A DNA stretch of 64,000 nt from JAFDZV01 sp048594725 (GTDB lineage: Bacteria > Bacteroidota > Ignavibacteria > OLB7): assembly GCA_048594725.1 (NCBI GenBank), contig JBMDXA010000196.1, forward strand, positions 1-64,000, read 5' to 3'. Every line of letters begins with the position of its first letter. Positions within the stretch are counted from its first letter, which is position 1. The notes below the pieces were generated by a model. That model had not been told where the DNA came from. It saw only the letters and a list, made by a program, of their open reading frames with translations, and did no database searches. Shown here piece by piece: positions 25,207 to 33,092 of the stretch. Both the position numbers and the translations under genes were made by a program.

Positions 25207-25626
25207 TCAGCAGGTTTTGCAGGTAGACGGGTTGATCGTCACGCGAATGCATCCATTTTTATCATAGGTCACGCATGCATCCACGCAGCAGCCTTTGCCC
25301 ACGCAGACGCACGTCACGCAGTTCGTTTTATTATTGTTGATCTGCACGAGGTTGCCTTTGCAATCCTTCAGGAAGATCACTGCCTGATCGTGGCACTTGA
25401 ACTGTGCGACCGTGCCCCCGCTGACGGGGATGCACACAAAACCGTCGGAGTCTTTTATACAGACTTCGAATGTACAGCCTACTTTACCAACCTCGATGGT
25501 GCCTACATCACATTTACAGGGGAGCACATCCTGAGCGCTGGCATTGGTCGCCGAAGCCACCATCGCCAGCAGAACGAACACCCCTGCCAGTAGCCACGAT
25601 CTCAGGAGATTATCTCGATGAGTCAT
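25207..25626 (-). CDS. Cysteine-rich secreted protein
   Basis: 139 aa from MTHRDNLLRS. Signal peptide (hydrophobic LLAGVFVLLAMVA, cut near ASAQ). The mature chain of about 107 residues has 16 Cys: LPCKCDVG, GCTFEVC, FVCIPVS, FKCHDQ, KDCKG, NCVTCVCVGKGCCVDAC, NGCIRV and TCKTC at the end. No family recognised. The even number suggests up to eight disulfides, or metal binding through the CXCX4CC cluster. Monocistronic, with a strong terminator. Next to another small secreted Cys-containing protein gene of the same orientation. Confidence 0.6.
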   Translation of the reverse strand: MTHRDNLLRSWLLAGVFVLLAMVASATNASAQDVLPCKCDVGTIEVGKVGCTFEVCIKDSDGFVCIPVSGGTVAQFKCHDQAVIFLKDCKGNLVQINNNKTNCVTCVCVGKGCCVDACVTYDKNGCIRVTINPSTCKTC

Positions 25627-26135
25627 ATGGTTATCGGTAGATGGGTTATAAGGGAATGGCTCCTCCACGCAATGCCGTTGTACTCCGAAGCATCCGATGG
25701 CGATCCGCATGTCCCGTGCAGATCCCGGCGGATGGCGCCGGAACGTCCCGGCAGACGATCGAGAGCCCTTGGTGAATGGCAGCCTGGAAGGAACATCAAG
25801 TATTCATCCCAGATACCGGCTGCGATGTTACGCATGTGAGATACGATTTCGGAGTACATGTTTGTGTACTCCCCCCCCCCTCTGGGATGGCCGGACCCGG
25901 CTTTCCCCTCTCCGCCTCCTGAAAGGTCGTAGCGGATACCGGAGGCGAAAGCTCTTCCGGCCGTCTCCCTCCCGTTCTCCCCGGCCGGCCATCGCCTGTA
26001 CACGCCCCGTTGCAGGCTCGCCGCAGAGGGGCTTCGATCATCGCCATGGCACGGATGTTCCTGATGATTACGGTTGGTGTGGGGAATCAGAAGGGATGAA
26101 GACCCGGCTCTCCCGATCACGAAAAGCGTAGAGCA
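25627..26135. other. Gap with hairpin and C10 tract
   Basis: 509 bases, no convincing gene. At 25852-25873 GGAGTACA and TGTACTCC form an inverted repeat that runs into ten consecutive C (25871-25880). The promoters of the divergent flanking genes should be here. Confidence 0.5.
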
Positions 26136-26696
26136 ATGGATGAGCACAGAATGCTGGAAATGATTCAGAGGGTGGGAAGAATTTCCGCCGCCGGAGAGCC
26201 GGTGGAGGCGATCTTTACCGCCCTTACGGCGTTCGAAGGGCAGGCTCGCCGTTACAACCGTCACCTTTCGGACCCGTCACCGGGCGATGATGAATGGAGA
26301 AGCATCTATGCGGAGCTTGAACCGCGCGCCGGAGAAATGGCGCGGGTTCTCGCCACCTATCGCGATTCCTTTTCGCTCAATCTGACGGTGGGGCTGGATG
26401 CCGCTGCCGGGCTGATCGATGAAGCCGCCGCTTATGGTGTGGATGCCCCTGCGGTCATGAAACAGTTCGATGGAGGGAATGCGGTACAGAAGGTGGAGAG
26501 AGTGGCAAGCAAGCTCACGGTCTTTCTCCATTCCTGGGGCCGCCCCTCTCTGAAGAGATTCAGAGGAGAGCAGATGGAACTGGCGGTAGAGCACGCCACC
26601 TTTATCGAGCGGGAAGCCAGCTACTTTGCCGGCTATATCGCCCGGCTGCTCAACAAGGGCATGGCTGGGGACGCAACCAGGGATGAACACCCGTAG
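26136..26696 (+). CDS. Hypothetical alpha-helical cytoplasmic protein
   Basis: 186 aa, no family recognised. No signal peptide or membrane segment. The composition and spacing of hydrophobics suggest an all-helical protein: MLEMIQRVGRISAAGEPVEA, LDAAAGLIDEAAAYGVD, ELAVEHATFIEREASYFAGY. Codon choice matches the neighbours, which supports it as real. It overlaps no other credible gene and ends 8 bases before the shared terminator at 26704. Confidence 0.55.
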   Translation: MDEHRMLEMIQRVGRISAAGEPVEAIFTALTAFEGQARRYNRHLSDPSPGDDEWRSIYAELEPRAGEMARVLATYRDSFSLNLTVGLDAAAGLIDEAAAYGVDAPAVMKQFDGGNAVQKVERVASKLTVFLHSWGRPSLKRFRGEQMELAVEHATFIEREASYFAGYIARLLNKGMAGDATRDEHP

Positions 26697-26703
26697 CGGA
26701 CGG

Positions 26704-26740
26704 CACAAAACAAACGCGCCCGGAACAGAGTCCGGGCGCG
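26704..26740 (-). terminator. Terminator between convergent genes
   Basis: CGCGCCCGGA and TCCGGGCGCG, exact 10-bp arms with a 6-base loop. On the minus strand TTTGTTTTG follows, fitting the gene at 26767. Confidence 0.75.
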
Positions 26741-26766
26741 CTGATAACCGCAGTAGATATTCCGTC

Positions 26767-27474
26767 CTAGAAATACACGCCGAGCGAGACGGCGAAGGAG
26801 CTGATGCCGATATCCAGATAGCTCCTGCCGTCGGTGCTTTTGCCACTTCGTTCGTTCGTGGAGGAAGTATGACTGACTCCCAGCTGATACTCGGCGCTCA
26901 GGCTGACGGCACTCCAGGGGAAATACTCCACGCCGAACAGCGCGCCGCCACCGAATGTGGAATAGGTGCGCTGGCTATGATCCTCGTCAGGGTTCGAGGC
27001 ATCACCATCGGCATGCAGCACCATGCTGTAATTGAGCACAGCCCCCGCATAGGCGCTCACCGGGCCCGCATTGATAAGATGGAATTCAAGCGCCGGAGCA
27101 GCCCCGAAATAAATATCCGTCACATCGTCGGTGGCTCCGGTGGTATCTCCGGGCCGCGGAGTGAACGAGGTGCTGGAACCGCCACCAACCGCCGCGCGGA
27201 GCGCGAGATTATCGCTCAGATAGAATTTCATTCCGAAGCCGAGAAGCGGAGTCGCAACCCGGATACCGAAAATATTTGCGAATGTCGTATCCGCACCGGC
27301 GGTTGTTATCGGCATATTTCCCACATGCGCGCCACCGATACCGAACGTTCCAAACCCGCTGATGGAGAAAAGAAGCGCCTTGTCTCCGGAGGAGGTACGC
27401 GGCTTGGTATCCTGGGAGTACGCAGCGCTGCACACAGCAAGGCCGATGAGCAGAGAGGATAATAGTTTCCTCAT
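26767..27474 (-). CDS. Outer-membrane beta-barrel protein (OmpA/OmpW-like)
   Basis: 235 aa. Signal peptide MRKLLSSLLIGLAVCSAAYS. Then strands typical of an eight-stranded barrel: FSISGFGTFGIGG, GFGMKFYLSDNLALRAAVGG, PVSAYAGAVLNYSM, FGGGALFGVEYFP, SLSAEYQLGVSH, and the C-terminal SSFAVSLGVYF with terminal Phe. It would insert in the outer membrane. No substrate or partner is indicated; similar proteins are often structural or small-molecule porins. Confidence 0.7.
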   Translation of the reverse strand: MRKLLSSLLIGLAVCSAAYSQDTKPRTSSGDKALLFSISGFGTFGIGGAHVGNMPITTAGADTTFANIFGIRVATPLLGFGMKFYLSDNLALRAAVGGGSSTSFTPRPGDTTGATDDVTDIYFGAAPALEFHLINAGPVSAYAGAVLNYSMVLHADGDASNPDEDHSQRTYSTFGGGALFGVEYFPWSAVSLSAEYQLGVSHTSSTNERSGKSTDGRSYLDIGISSFAVSLGVYF

Positions 27475-27795
27475 AAATTTCGAATTCCTGAAACTATATG
27501 AATTGATAGGTATTCTCCCACAAGGGCATTGCTGCCCTGCCGGAGATAGACAAGTGATATCCGAAGTTTCGTACGGGCGGTTCCCTGTTGGCAGGTTCCG
27601 CCATCATGGCTATGGACCGGATCAGCACGATCGCATCTGGCAGGGATGAGGCCAACGCGGTCCGCACCAGCATATCAGGCTTGAAGTATCCTCCGGTTGC
27701 GGAGGGATCAGGTGGCAATGGGGCGCGAATATAGAAAAGCGGGAATATCCCGCAAACACCTATTCCCATCCCCTGCGATTGAACGCTTCCAACGC
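27475..27795. other. Gap downstream of the tRNA and upstream of the barrel gene
   Basis: 321 bases, no gene seen on either strand. Promoter for the 26767 gene is expected near 27480-27530. Confidence 0.4.
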
Positions 27796-27830
27796 AAAAA
27801 AGCCGCGACCTCCATGCGAGATCGCGGCTT
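27796..27830 (-). terminator. Terminator of tRNA-Ile2
   Basis: Minus strand: AAGCCGCGA and TCGCGGCTT arms followed by six T, directly after the tRNA 3' end. Confidence 0.85.
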
Positions 27831-27835
27831 TGATG

Positions 27836-27908
27836 TGGGCCCTGAGGGACTTGAACCCCCAACCAATGGATTATGAGTCCACTGCTCTAACCATTGAGCT
27901 AAGGGCCC
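27836..27908 (-). tRNA. tRNA-Ile2 (anticodon CAU), lysidine type
   Basis: 73 nt on the minus strand without encoded CCA. Acceptor arms GGGCCCT / AGGGCCC with discriminator A; D-arm AGCTCAATGGTTAGAGC; anticodon loop CTCATAA; T-arm GGGGGTTCAAGTCCCTC. The anticodon reads CAU. The short D-loop and the acceptor resemble E. coli tRNA-Ile2 more than elongator Met, so AUA decoding after TilS modification is the likely role; elongator Met is the alternative. Confidence 0.9.
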
Positions 27909-27991
27909 GTGGCTCACCGGTTAGAGTGGTAAGCCATGCTGCCAATATACGAAAACTTCTCCTGTTCAAGAGCTTCCTGCCATACTCTCAA

Positions 27992-28738
27992 TCACTCCCC
28001 CTCCCACACTCCCTTGCGCCGGAGCCCCGCCTGATGCCGTGGTTTGATGCGGCGCCTGGAGAGGAGCAGGCGAAGCTGCCCCGCCACATCGCCGAGCGTC
28101 TTGAACGGATAATGCGGAAGCCGGGCGGCGTTGCAGTAGGCGGCAAGGCTTTTCTTGGCGAAGATGATATCGGCATGCTCGGCCGGGCACTGGTCGCTCA
28201 CGCCGTCGCCGATGTAGATGATCCGGCTCTCCGGATGCGCCAGACCGAGCACCACGTTCCGCTTGCAGGTTGCGCAGATGCACTCGCATCCCTCGGCGGC
28301 ATGCGGAAAGCTCATCGTCATACGCCCGGCTTCATCGAGTTCCGCATGGTTGCAGTAGATATCGAGCCCCCCAATCCCGTTCAGCTCCAGATAGCGCCTG
28401 ATGTAGAGATCGAACCCATCGCTTACGATCGTGAAGGGAATATTCTCCTCTCCTGCAAGAGCCAGCAGCTCGCCGAAGCCGGGATCGATCGGGATCTCGC
28501 GGAGATAACTGTCGAGCTTCTCGTGGCTCAACGGTTCGCGCAGATGCAGGGCCATCGCGCGCCAGTACTCGCGTATCCCGAGCGTGCGCTCCATCAGTTG
28601 AGTGTGCCACGGCTCCTGCACGCCGAAACGATCGAACAGGTCGAAGCCGATATCGCGGCCGGAGATGGTGCCGTCGAAATCGCAGAAGATGTGAAGGTTG
28701 TAGAGACGCTCGGGAGCGTCGGGGGAATGCTGCGTCAT
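27992..28738 (-). CDS. HAD-family phosphatase (MtnX/SerB-like)
   Basis: 248 aa from MTQHSPDAPE. HAD motif I FCDFDGTISGRD (nucleophile Asp near residue 20), motif II in FTIVSDGFD, motif III Lys region (CKRNVVLGL) and motif IV IYIGDGVSDQCPAEHADI. The order and helical cap resemble MtnX (methionine salvage 2-hydroxy-3-keto-5-methylthiopentenyl-1-phosphate phosphatase) and phosphoserine phosphatases; no other salvage gene is nearby, so the substrate is open. A basic tail ends the protein. The frame extends 69 codons upstream without similarity. Confidence 0.8.
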   Translation of the reverse strand: MTQHSPDAPERLYNLHIFCDFDGTISGRDIGFDLFDRFGVQEPWHTQLMERTLGIREYWRAMALHLREPLSHEKLDSYLREIPIDPGFGELLALAGEENIPFTIVSDGFDLYIRRYLELNGIGGLDIYCNHAELDEAGRMTMSFPHAAEGCECICATCKRNVVLGLAHPESRIIYIGDGVSDQCPAEHADIIFAKKSLAAYCNAARLPHYPFKTLGDVAGQLRLLLSRRRIKPRHQAGLRRKGVWEGE

Positions 28739-28820
28739 AGCTGAAAAAGTACGATACGGGAGCCCCGCGCCGGCGTGGCTCCGAGAAAGACGAACGAGGC
28801 GTGAGATGGATGTGCCATCA

Positions 28821-30908
28821 TCATTGGGGGACGACGAACCGCCGTACCAGGCTTTCGCCATGCATATCCAGGCGGCAGAAGTACAGGCCCGGAGCAAGCG
28901 CATCATCCCGCAGCGGAAACCGGTGCGGCCCGGCGGAGAGATCACTATCCACTACCCTGGCGACTTCCTCTCCGAGCAGATTGTAGAGCCGGAGCACGGC
29001 GCGCCCAGGGACGGGAAGGGAGATGCCGATAACAGGCCCGCTCCCATCGGCATAGACGATCAGCGAGGCCGCAGCGGCCCCTCCACCGGAATACGAATCA
29101 ACCGACGCGATCGCGCCTCTGCTCATAAAAAGACCCGCACCATCGGTCCCCACACAGAGATGCCCGGCGGAATCGATTGCAAGCGAGAGTATGCGATGCC
29201 CGAACGTGGCAATCATCTCCCATGTGCCCCCTCCATCAACGGTGCGGAAGAGAGAGGAATCTGCCCCGGCATAGACCGCGCCGGAGCGATCGGCCACTAG
29301 CGCACCGATGTTCATCGTGCCGAGCCCCGCAGCAGACCATGTGACGCCATCATCATCGGAGATATGCACGCCCCCGGCTTCGAGCGATGACCTGATATAG
29401 GTTCCGGCGAACAGTCGCCCTTTGCGGTCGCTCGCCAGCGCTCCCACTCTTTTCATCGAGCGCGCACTATACCAACTCCGGCCCAGATCCTGCGAACGGG
29501 CCAGCCCCGCGTCCGCGCCGATGAGGATGGCGCCGCCGGGCGTCAGGATACCAAGGTTCTGGGTTCCCAGCCACGAGTTTATCGGCTGCCATGTCCTGCC
29601 GGTATCGGAAGAGTAGATCATATCCCGCCCCCAATCCGTGCACAGCACCCGCCCGTCCGGCTGAGCATCGACCGAGATGAAATTCATGTAGCGGAGATCA
29701 CTCACCAGCGGCGTCCATTCCCCGGAACCGGGATGATAGCGTGCAACGGTTTCATCCCCCGCAGCCAGAAGATCCCCATCCGGAAGAAGCGCGGCTGCCC
29801 TCAACTGCTCTCTGAAGAGCGGGGTGATACGCGCCCATCTCCGCCCCGGACGCTGGGTTGTGCGCAGGGTGGTGGCACCATAGTCGTTCCCGGATACGGC
29901 GAACAGACCCCCATCACGGCCGCAGATGATGGACCTGATGCGAAGCACCTCCAGTCCCAGATTGGACTCCCTCCATGAGGCTCCTCCGTCGTCCGAGCGG
30001 ACGACGCCCCAATCCAGCGTGCCGGCCAGAAGCCGTCCGGGAGCCAGCTCGCAGATCCCCCCAACCTGCCTCAGCGTATCGTTCAGCCGCTCCCAGGTCG
30101 CGCCGCCATCCGGGGAACGGAACACAACTCCCGACTCGTGCATGATGGCGAAGATATCGCCCGAGGGAGCCGCGCTCATGGAAACGGCTGCATCCATAAT
30201 CTCGGGATAGGTGGCGACGGTATCCCAGGTTGCCCCGTCGTCCGCACTACGCAGGTGATACCTCCCCGTGGGCACGTGGAGACGTCCGGCGCCGTCGAGC
30301 ATCAGGGCCGAGCCCCATAGATCGTTGAGAATATTCCAGGTGACCCCATCGTCGGAGGCGATGATCTGGTAGATATGGATATAGGGATCGTACGCCCAGG
30401 CGAAGATGCGCCCGGAGGGTGTTACCAGCATCCCGGAACAATCACTGCTCAACGGATCGGCGGAGGTCCATGTCCGGCCATCATCGGTGGAGCGATGCAG
30501 TTCGTAATCAGCGGCCCAGAGAACACCGGCACTATCGGCGGCCACGGCGGCCAGCCGATGTCCGGCCAGACCGAGCAGCTCCCAGTGCTCGCCGCCATCA
30601 TCGGAGCGATAGATCCCGTCGGAAGCGGCTGCAACGAGCCGTCCATGGTTGCGCTCGATGATCTTCGCTGCGGCGATACCCTCCGGCTGCGCTCTCTGCC
30701 ACGTACGGGCGGAGTCATCGGAATAATGAATGCCGCCGGTGATGGTGCAGGCGAAGATGCGCCCGCGCGAACTGCGGAAGATACCGGCCACATCTCCCCC
30801 CTCCATGCCCGGCAGCCGCTCCCATGCACCATCCTGGGCGGAGAGGATATCGGCAAGGGCCAGAAGAAGAACGATGAACGCCGATGCGCGCAGCAGATGA
30901 CTATGCAT
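28821..30908 (-). CDS. Secreted BNR/Asp-box beta-propeller with T9SS sorting domain
   Basis: 695 aa from MHSHLLRASA with a signal peptide ending LSAQ. Nearly the whole body is repeats with S-x-D-x-G-x-T-W Asp boxes (for example YSDDSARTWQRA, RSDDGGEHWELL, RSTDDGRTWTSA, SSDTGRTWQPI, RTVDGGGTWEMI), the pattern of sialidase-type or photosystem-assembly-type propellers. The last 75 residues (LYNLLGEEVARVVDSDLSAG, ALAPGLYFCRLDMHGE) are a type A T9SS sorting domain. The Arg triad of true sialidases is not evident. A surface or extracellular binding role is likely. An alternative start lies 8 codons upstream. Confidence 0.8.
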   Translation of the reverse strand: MHSHLLRASAFIVLLLALADILSAQDGAWERLPGMEGGDVAGIFRSSRGRIFACTITGGIHYSDDSARTWQRAQPEGIAAAKIIERNHGRLVAAASDGIYRSDDGGEHWELLGLAGHRLAAVAADSAGVLWAADYELHRSTDDGRTWTSADPLSSDCSGMLVTPSGRIFAWAYDPYIHIYQIIASDDGVTWNILNDLWGSALMLDGAGRLHVPTGRYHLRSADDGATWDTVATYPEIMDAAVSMSAAPSGDIFAIMHESGVVFRSPDGGATWERLNDTLRQVGGICELAPGRLLAGTLDWGVVRSDDGGASWRESNLGLEVLRIRSIICGRDGGLFAVSGNDYGATTLRTTQRPGRRWARITPLFREQLRAAALLPDGDLLAAGDETVARYHPGSGEWTPLVSDLRYMNFISVDAQPDGRVLCTDWGRDMIYSSDTGRTWQPINSWLGTQNLGILTPGGAILIGADAGLARSQDLGRSWYSARSMKRVGALASDRKGRLFAGTYIRSSLEAGGVHISDDDGVTWSAAGLGTMNIGALVADRSGAVYAGADSSLFRTVDGGGTWEMIATFGHRILSLAIDSAGHLCVGTDGAGLFMSRGAIASVDSYSGGGAAAASLIVYADGSGPVIGISLPVPGRAVLRLYNLLGEEVARVVDSDLSAGPHRFPLRDDALAPGLYFCRLDMHGESLVRRFVVPQ

Positions 30909-31042
30909 AGAGGAGGAGCGGAGGAGAGCCATTGAAAAAAGGAGAAGATAACCGTCGGCTCATTCCGATGATAGTCACTCGCAGCCCCTTCTTGCATCTG
31001 CCACAATGCGCTCCCCTGCGGGCGCATCAGCCCTCATCGGCA

Positions 31043-31981
31043 TCAGCCCTCCTTCAGCATCTCCTCCAGGCAGACCTCCACGCTCCCGGCGAGCCCTTCC
31101 AGATCGTATCCCCCCTCCAGCACCGCCACGAACCGGCCGCCGCAATGCTTTGCGGCCAGATCGAGCATCATCCGTGTCATGCGGCGAAAGCCCTCTTCGC
31201 TGACGCGCATCCCGGCGAGCGGATCGCGATGGTGGGCGTCGAACCCGGCGGAGATCAGAATGAACTCCGGAGCAAATCGCTCGATCTCCGGTTCCGCCTG
31301 GGCGAACGCCGCCATATACTCGTCATCGCCGCTTCCGGCCGCAAGCGGAAGGTTCAGCGTGTAGCCCTCGCCGGCTCCCACCCCGCGCTCCCCCGCGGCC
31401 CCCGTGCCGGGATAGAGCGGCCATTGATGGGTGCTGATATAATAGACCGTGGGATCACTCTCGAAGATGTGTTGCGTGCCGTTGCCGTGATGCACATCCC
31501 AGTCCAGGATCAGCACGCGCCCGATGCCATGCTTCTGCTGAAGATACCGCGCCGCCACGGCAACGGTGTTGAATAGGCAGAAGCCCATGGCACGATCCCG
31601 CTCCGCATGATGCCCCGGCGGGCGGGCCGCGCAGAAGCTATTGGCGGCCTCCCCGCTCATCACCGCATCGCAGGCGGCCAGCGCCCCGCCCACCGCAAGC
31701 AGCGCTGTGCGGTACGACTCCGGCGAAAGCGCCGTATCGGCATCGAGATGATCCAGCCCGGCATCGCACGCCGCCTGGATGCTCGTGATGTACGATGCCG
31801 GATGGACCGTCTCCAGCCAGGCCACATCGGCATGATGCGGCGTGATATGCGCCAGCCGCTCGTACAGGCCGCTGGTACGCAGCCGCGATCCTATCGCCCT
31901 GATCCGGTCCGGCCGCTCCGGATGCCCCGGCCCGGTATCATGGTCGAGATACCGTTCGTCGAAAACAAATGCTGTTGCCAT
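31043..31981 (-). CDS. Histone deacetylase-family protein (acetoin utilisation / acetylpolyamine type)
   Basis: 312 aa from MATAFVFDERYLDHDTGPGH. Zinc-dependent amidohydrolase of the HDAC superfamily, class II-like. Seen: RPPGHHAERDRAMGFCLFN (the tandem catalytic His), ILDWDVHHGNGTQ with zinc ligands Asp162 and His164, SAGFDAHHRDP with Asp248, and EGGYDLEGL. All catalytic elements are present. Bacterial relatives deacetylate acetylpolyamines or act as AcuC-like lysine deacetylases; the substrate is not determined. The frame is open upstream, but the conserved N-terminus starts at this Met. Confidence 0.92.
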   Translation of the reverse strand: MATAFVFDERYLDHDTGPGHPERPDRIRAIGSRLRTSGLYERLAHITPHHADVAWLETVHPASYITSIQAACDAGLDHLDADTALSPESYRTALLAVGGALAACDAVMSGEAANSFCAARPPGHHAERDRAMGFCLFNTVAVAARYLQQKHGIGRVLILDWDVHHGNGTQHIFESDPTVYYISTHQWPLYPGTGAAGERGVGAGEGYTLNLPLAAGSGDDEYMAAFAQAEPEIERFAPEFILISAGFDAHHRDPLAGMRVSEEGFRRMTRMMLDLAAKHCGGRFVAVLEGGYDLEGLAGSVEVCLEEMLKEG

Positions 31982-32161
31982 CTTCGTACCCCATTGTGAG
32001 CCGGCCAAGATACCTATCGGACCGTTGTGCATCGCATCCGGCCGCCACCCCCTCTCATGCAAGGCAGGGGTTTCTCCCTGGTACGTGAAGGATGAAGGCT
32101 CTACATTCCCGCCCCAATTTTTTCCGCATAGTATTCATACCAGTTTCAGGAGAAACGATCG

Positions 32162-32848
32162 ATGACCTTTCGTACAACGTTCCGCGGAGCAGTTCTCGCT
32201 CTGGCCGCCCTCTGCACGGCTCTTACGATGAACGCATGCTCCGACAACTCTCCTACCGATAAGGATGATGATGGCGGCCAGGGGGCTCCCATCACGGCGC
32301 CGTATTATATCCAGGCCACTATGAACGGGAAGACCGTCACCTATCAGACCTCGGCATTGAGCAACGGGCAGATCGGCCAGTCCATGCACAGCCGCAGCAC
32401 AAACAACGGCACGAAAGTGTGGCTGGTTCAGGAATATTCATTCAACAAGGCAACGTTCGCCAACGGCGATTTTGTAGTGGATACGCTCGCCGATTGTCCC
32501 AGGATCTCCTTCATCAAGAACTATGACGACACGCCATACGACGAGGAGCTGGATGAGCTTGTCAGACCGGTGATGCAATTCGGCAGCGAGCGCACACGGA
32601 CCGATGGAGTGCAGATCGCCTGGACCGATGGCAGCGGAAAACGATGGTGCTCCTCCTGGGGCTCCGGAGATCAGGCTGGAAGCTCCTTCAAGGTGACCGA
32701 GCATACCAGAATAGAATATCAGATCGGCCAGCCTCTCGGCGGGCGATACAACAGCAAGGGAACATTCAACTGCACGCTCTATGATGCCCAGGGAAACTCC
32801 ATGCCGGTAACGAACGGGAAGTTCTCCCTGCAAACCGTCTTCGAATAA
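32162..32848 (+). CDS. Secreted lipoprotein of unknown function
   Basis: 228 aa. SD AGGAG lies 9 bases before the ATG. N-terminal signal with a lipobox ending MNAC (Cys26), then an acidic spacer DKDDDGGQ, then a beta-rich domain (PYYIQATMNGKTVTYQT, WLVQEYSFN, GRYNSKGTFNCTLYDAQGN). The spacing suggests surface or periplasmic anchoring through lipid. No domain family recognised; the opening AxMNGKxVTYQ resembles small FCB lipoproteins that sit alone. Followed at once by a strong terminator. Confidence 0.65.
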   Translation: MTFRTTFRGAVLALAALCTALTMNACSDNSPTDKDDDGGQGAPITAPYYIQATMNGKTVTYQTSALSNGQIGQSMHSRSTNNGTKVWLVQEYSFNKATFANGDFVVDTLADCPRISFIKNYDDTPYDEELDELVRPVMQFGSERTRTDGVQIAWTDGSGKRWCSSWGSGDQAGSSFKVTEHTRIEYQIGQPLGGRYNSKGTFNCTLYDAQGNSMPVTNGKFSLQTVFE

Positions 32849-32874
32849 CAGATATATCCTAGTAGTTTTTTTTT

Positions 32875-32907
32875 AAAAGTCCCGGAATGCCATTCCGGGA
32901 CTTTTTT
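32875..32907 (+). terminator. Terminator of the lipoprotein gene
   Basis: AAAAGTCCCGGAATG / CATTCCGGGACTTTT, a perfect stem with a T run, 27 bases after the stop. It can work on both strands. Confidence 0.9.
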
Positions 32908-32980
32908 ATTGGCGGATCGCCGCCGCATCTACTCGCGAGGCATCCGGAAGCAGGAGTCATCATACGCATATCACCTATAA

Positions 32981-33019
32981 AAAAGGCTGCATCATCCTCC
33001 GGAGAGAATAGATGCAGCC
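32981..33019 (-). terminator. Terminator of the TPR protein gene
   Basis: Minus strand: GGCTGCATC and GATGCAGCC arms followed by six T, about 75 bases after the stop. Confidence 0.85.
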
Positions 33020-33092
33020 ACCAATAATTTTTGGATTTCTGATAAATCCATTCTGATACCGGTGCGCCCGTTGGGGGAGGAGCGTTCCGGTT

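Noticed and set aside
25697..26131. 144-codon plus-strand frame before the helical protein gene
   Set aside because: Arg/Pro-rich, runs through the C10 tract and hairpin, no credible start context.
28821..30908. Annotation of the Asp-box protein as a sialidase
   Set aside because: Asp boxes alone occur in many propellers; the catalytic Arg triad and Tyr/Glu pair are not evident.
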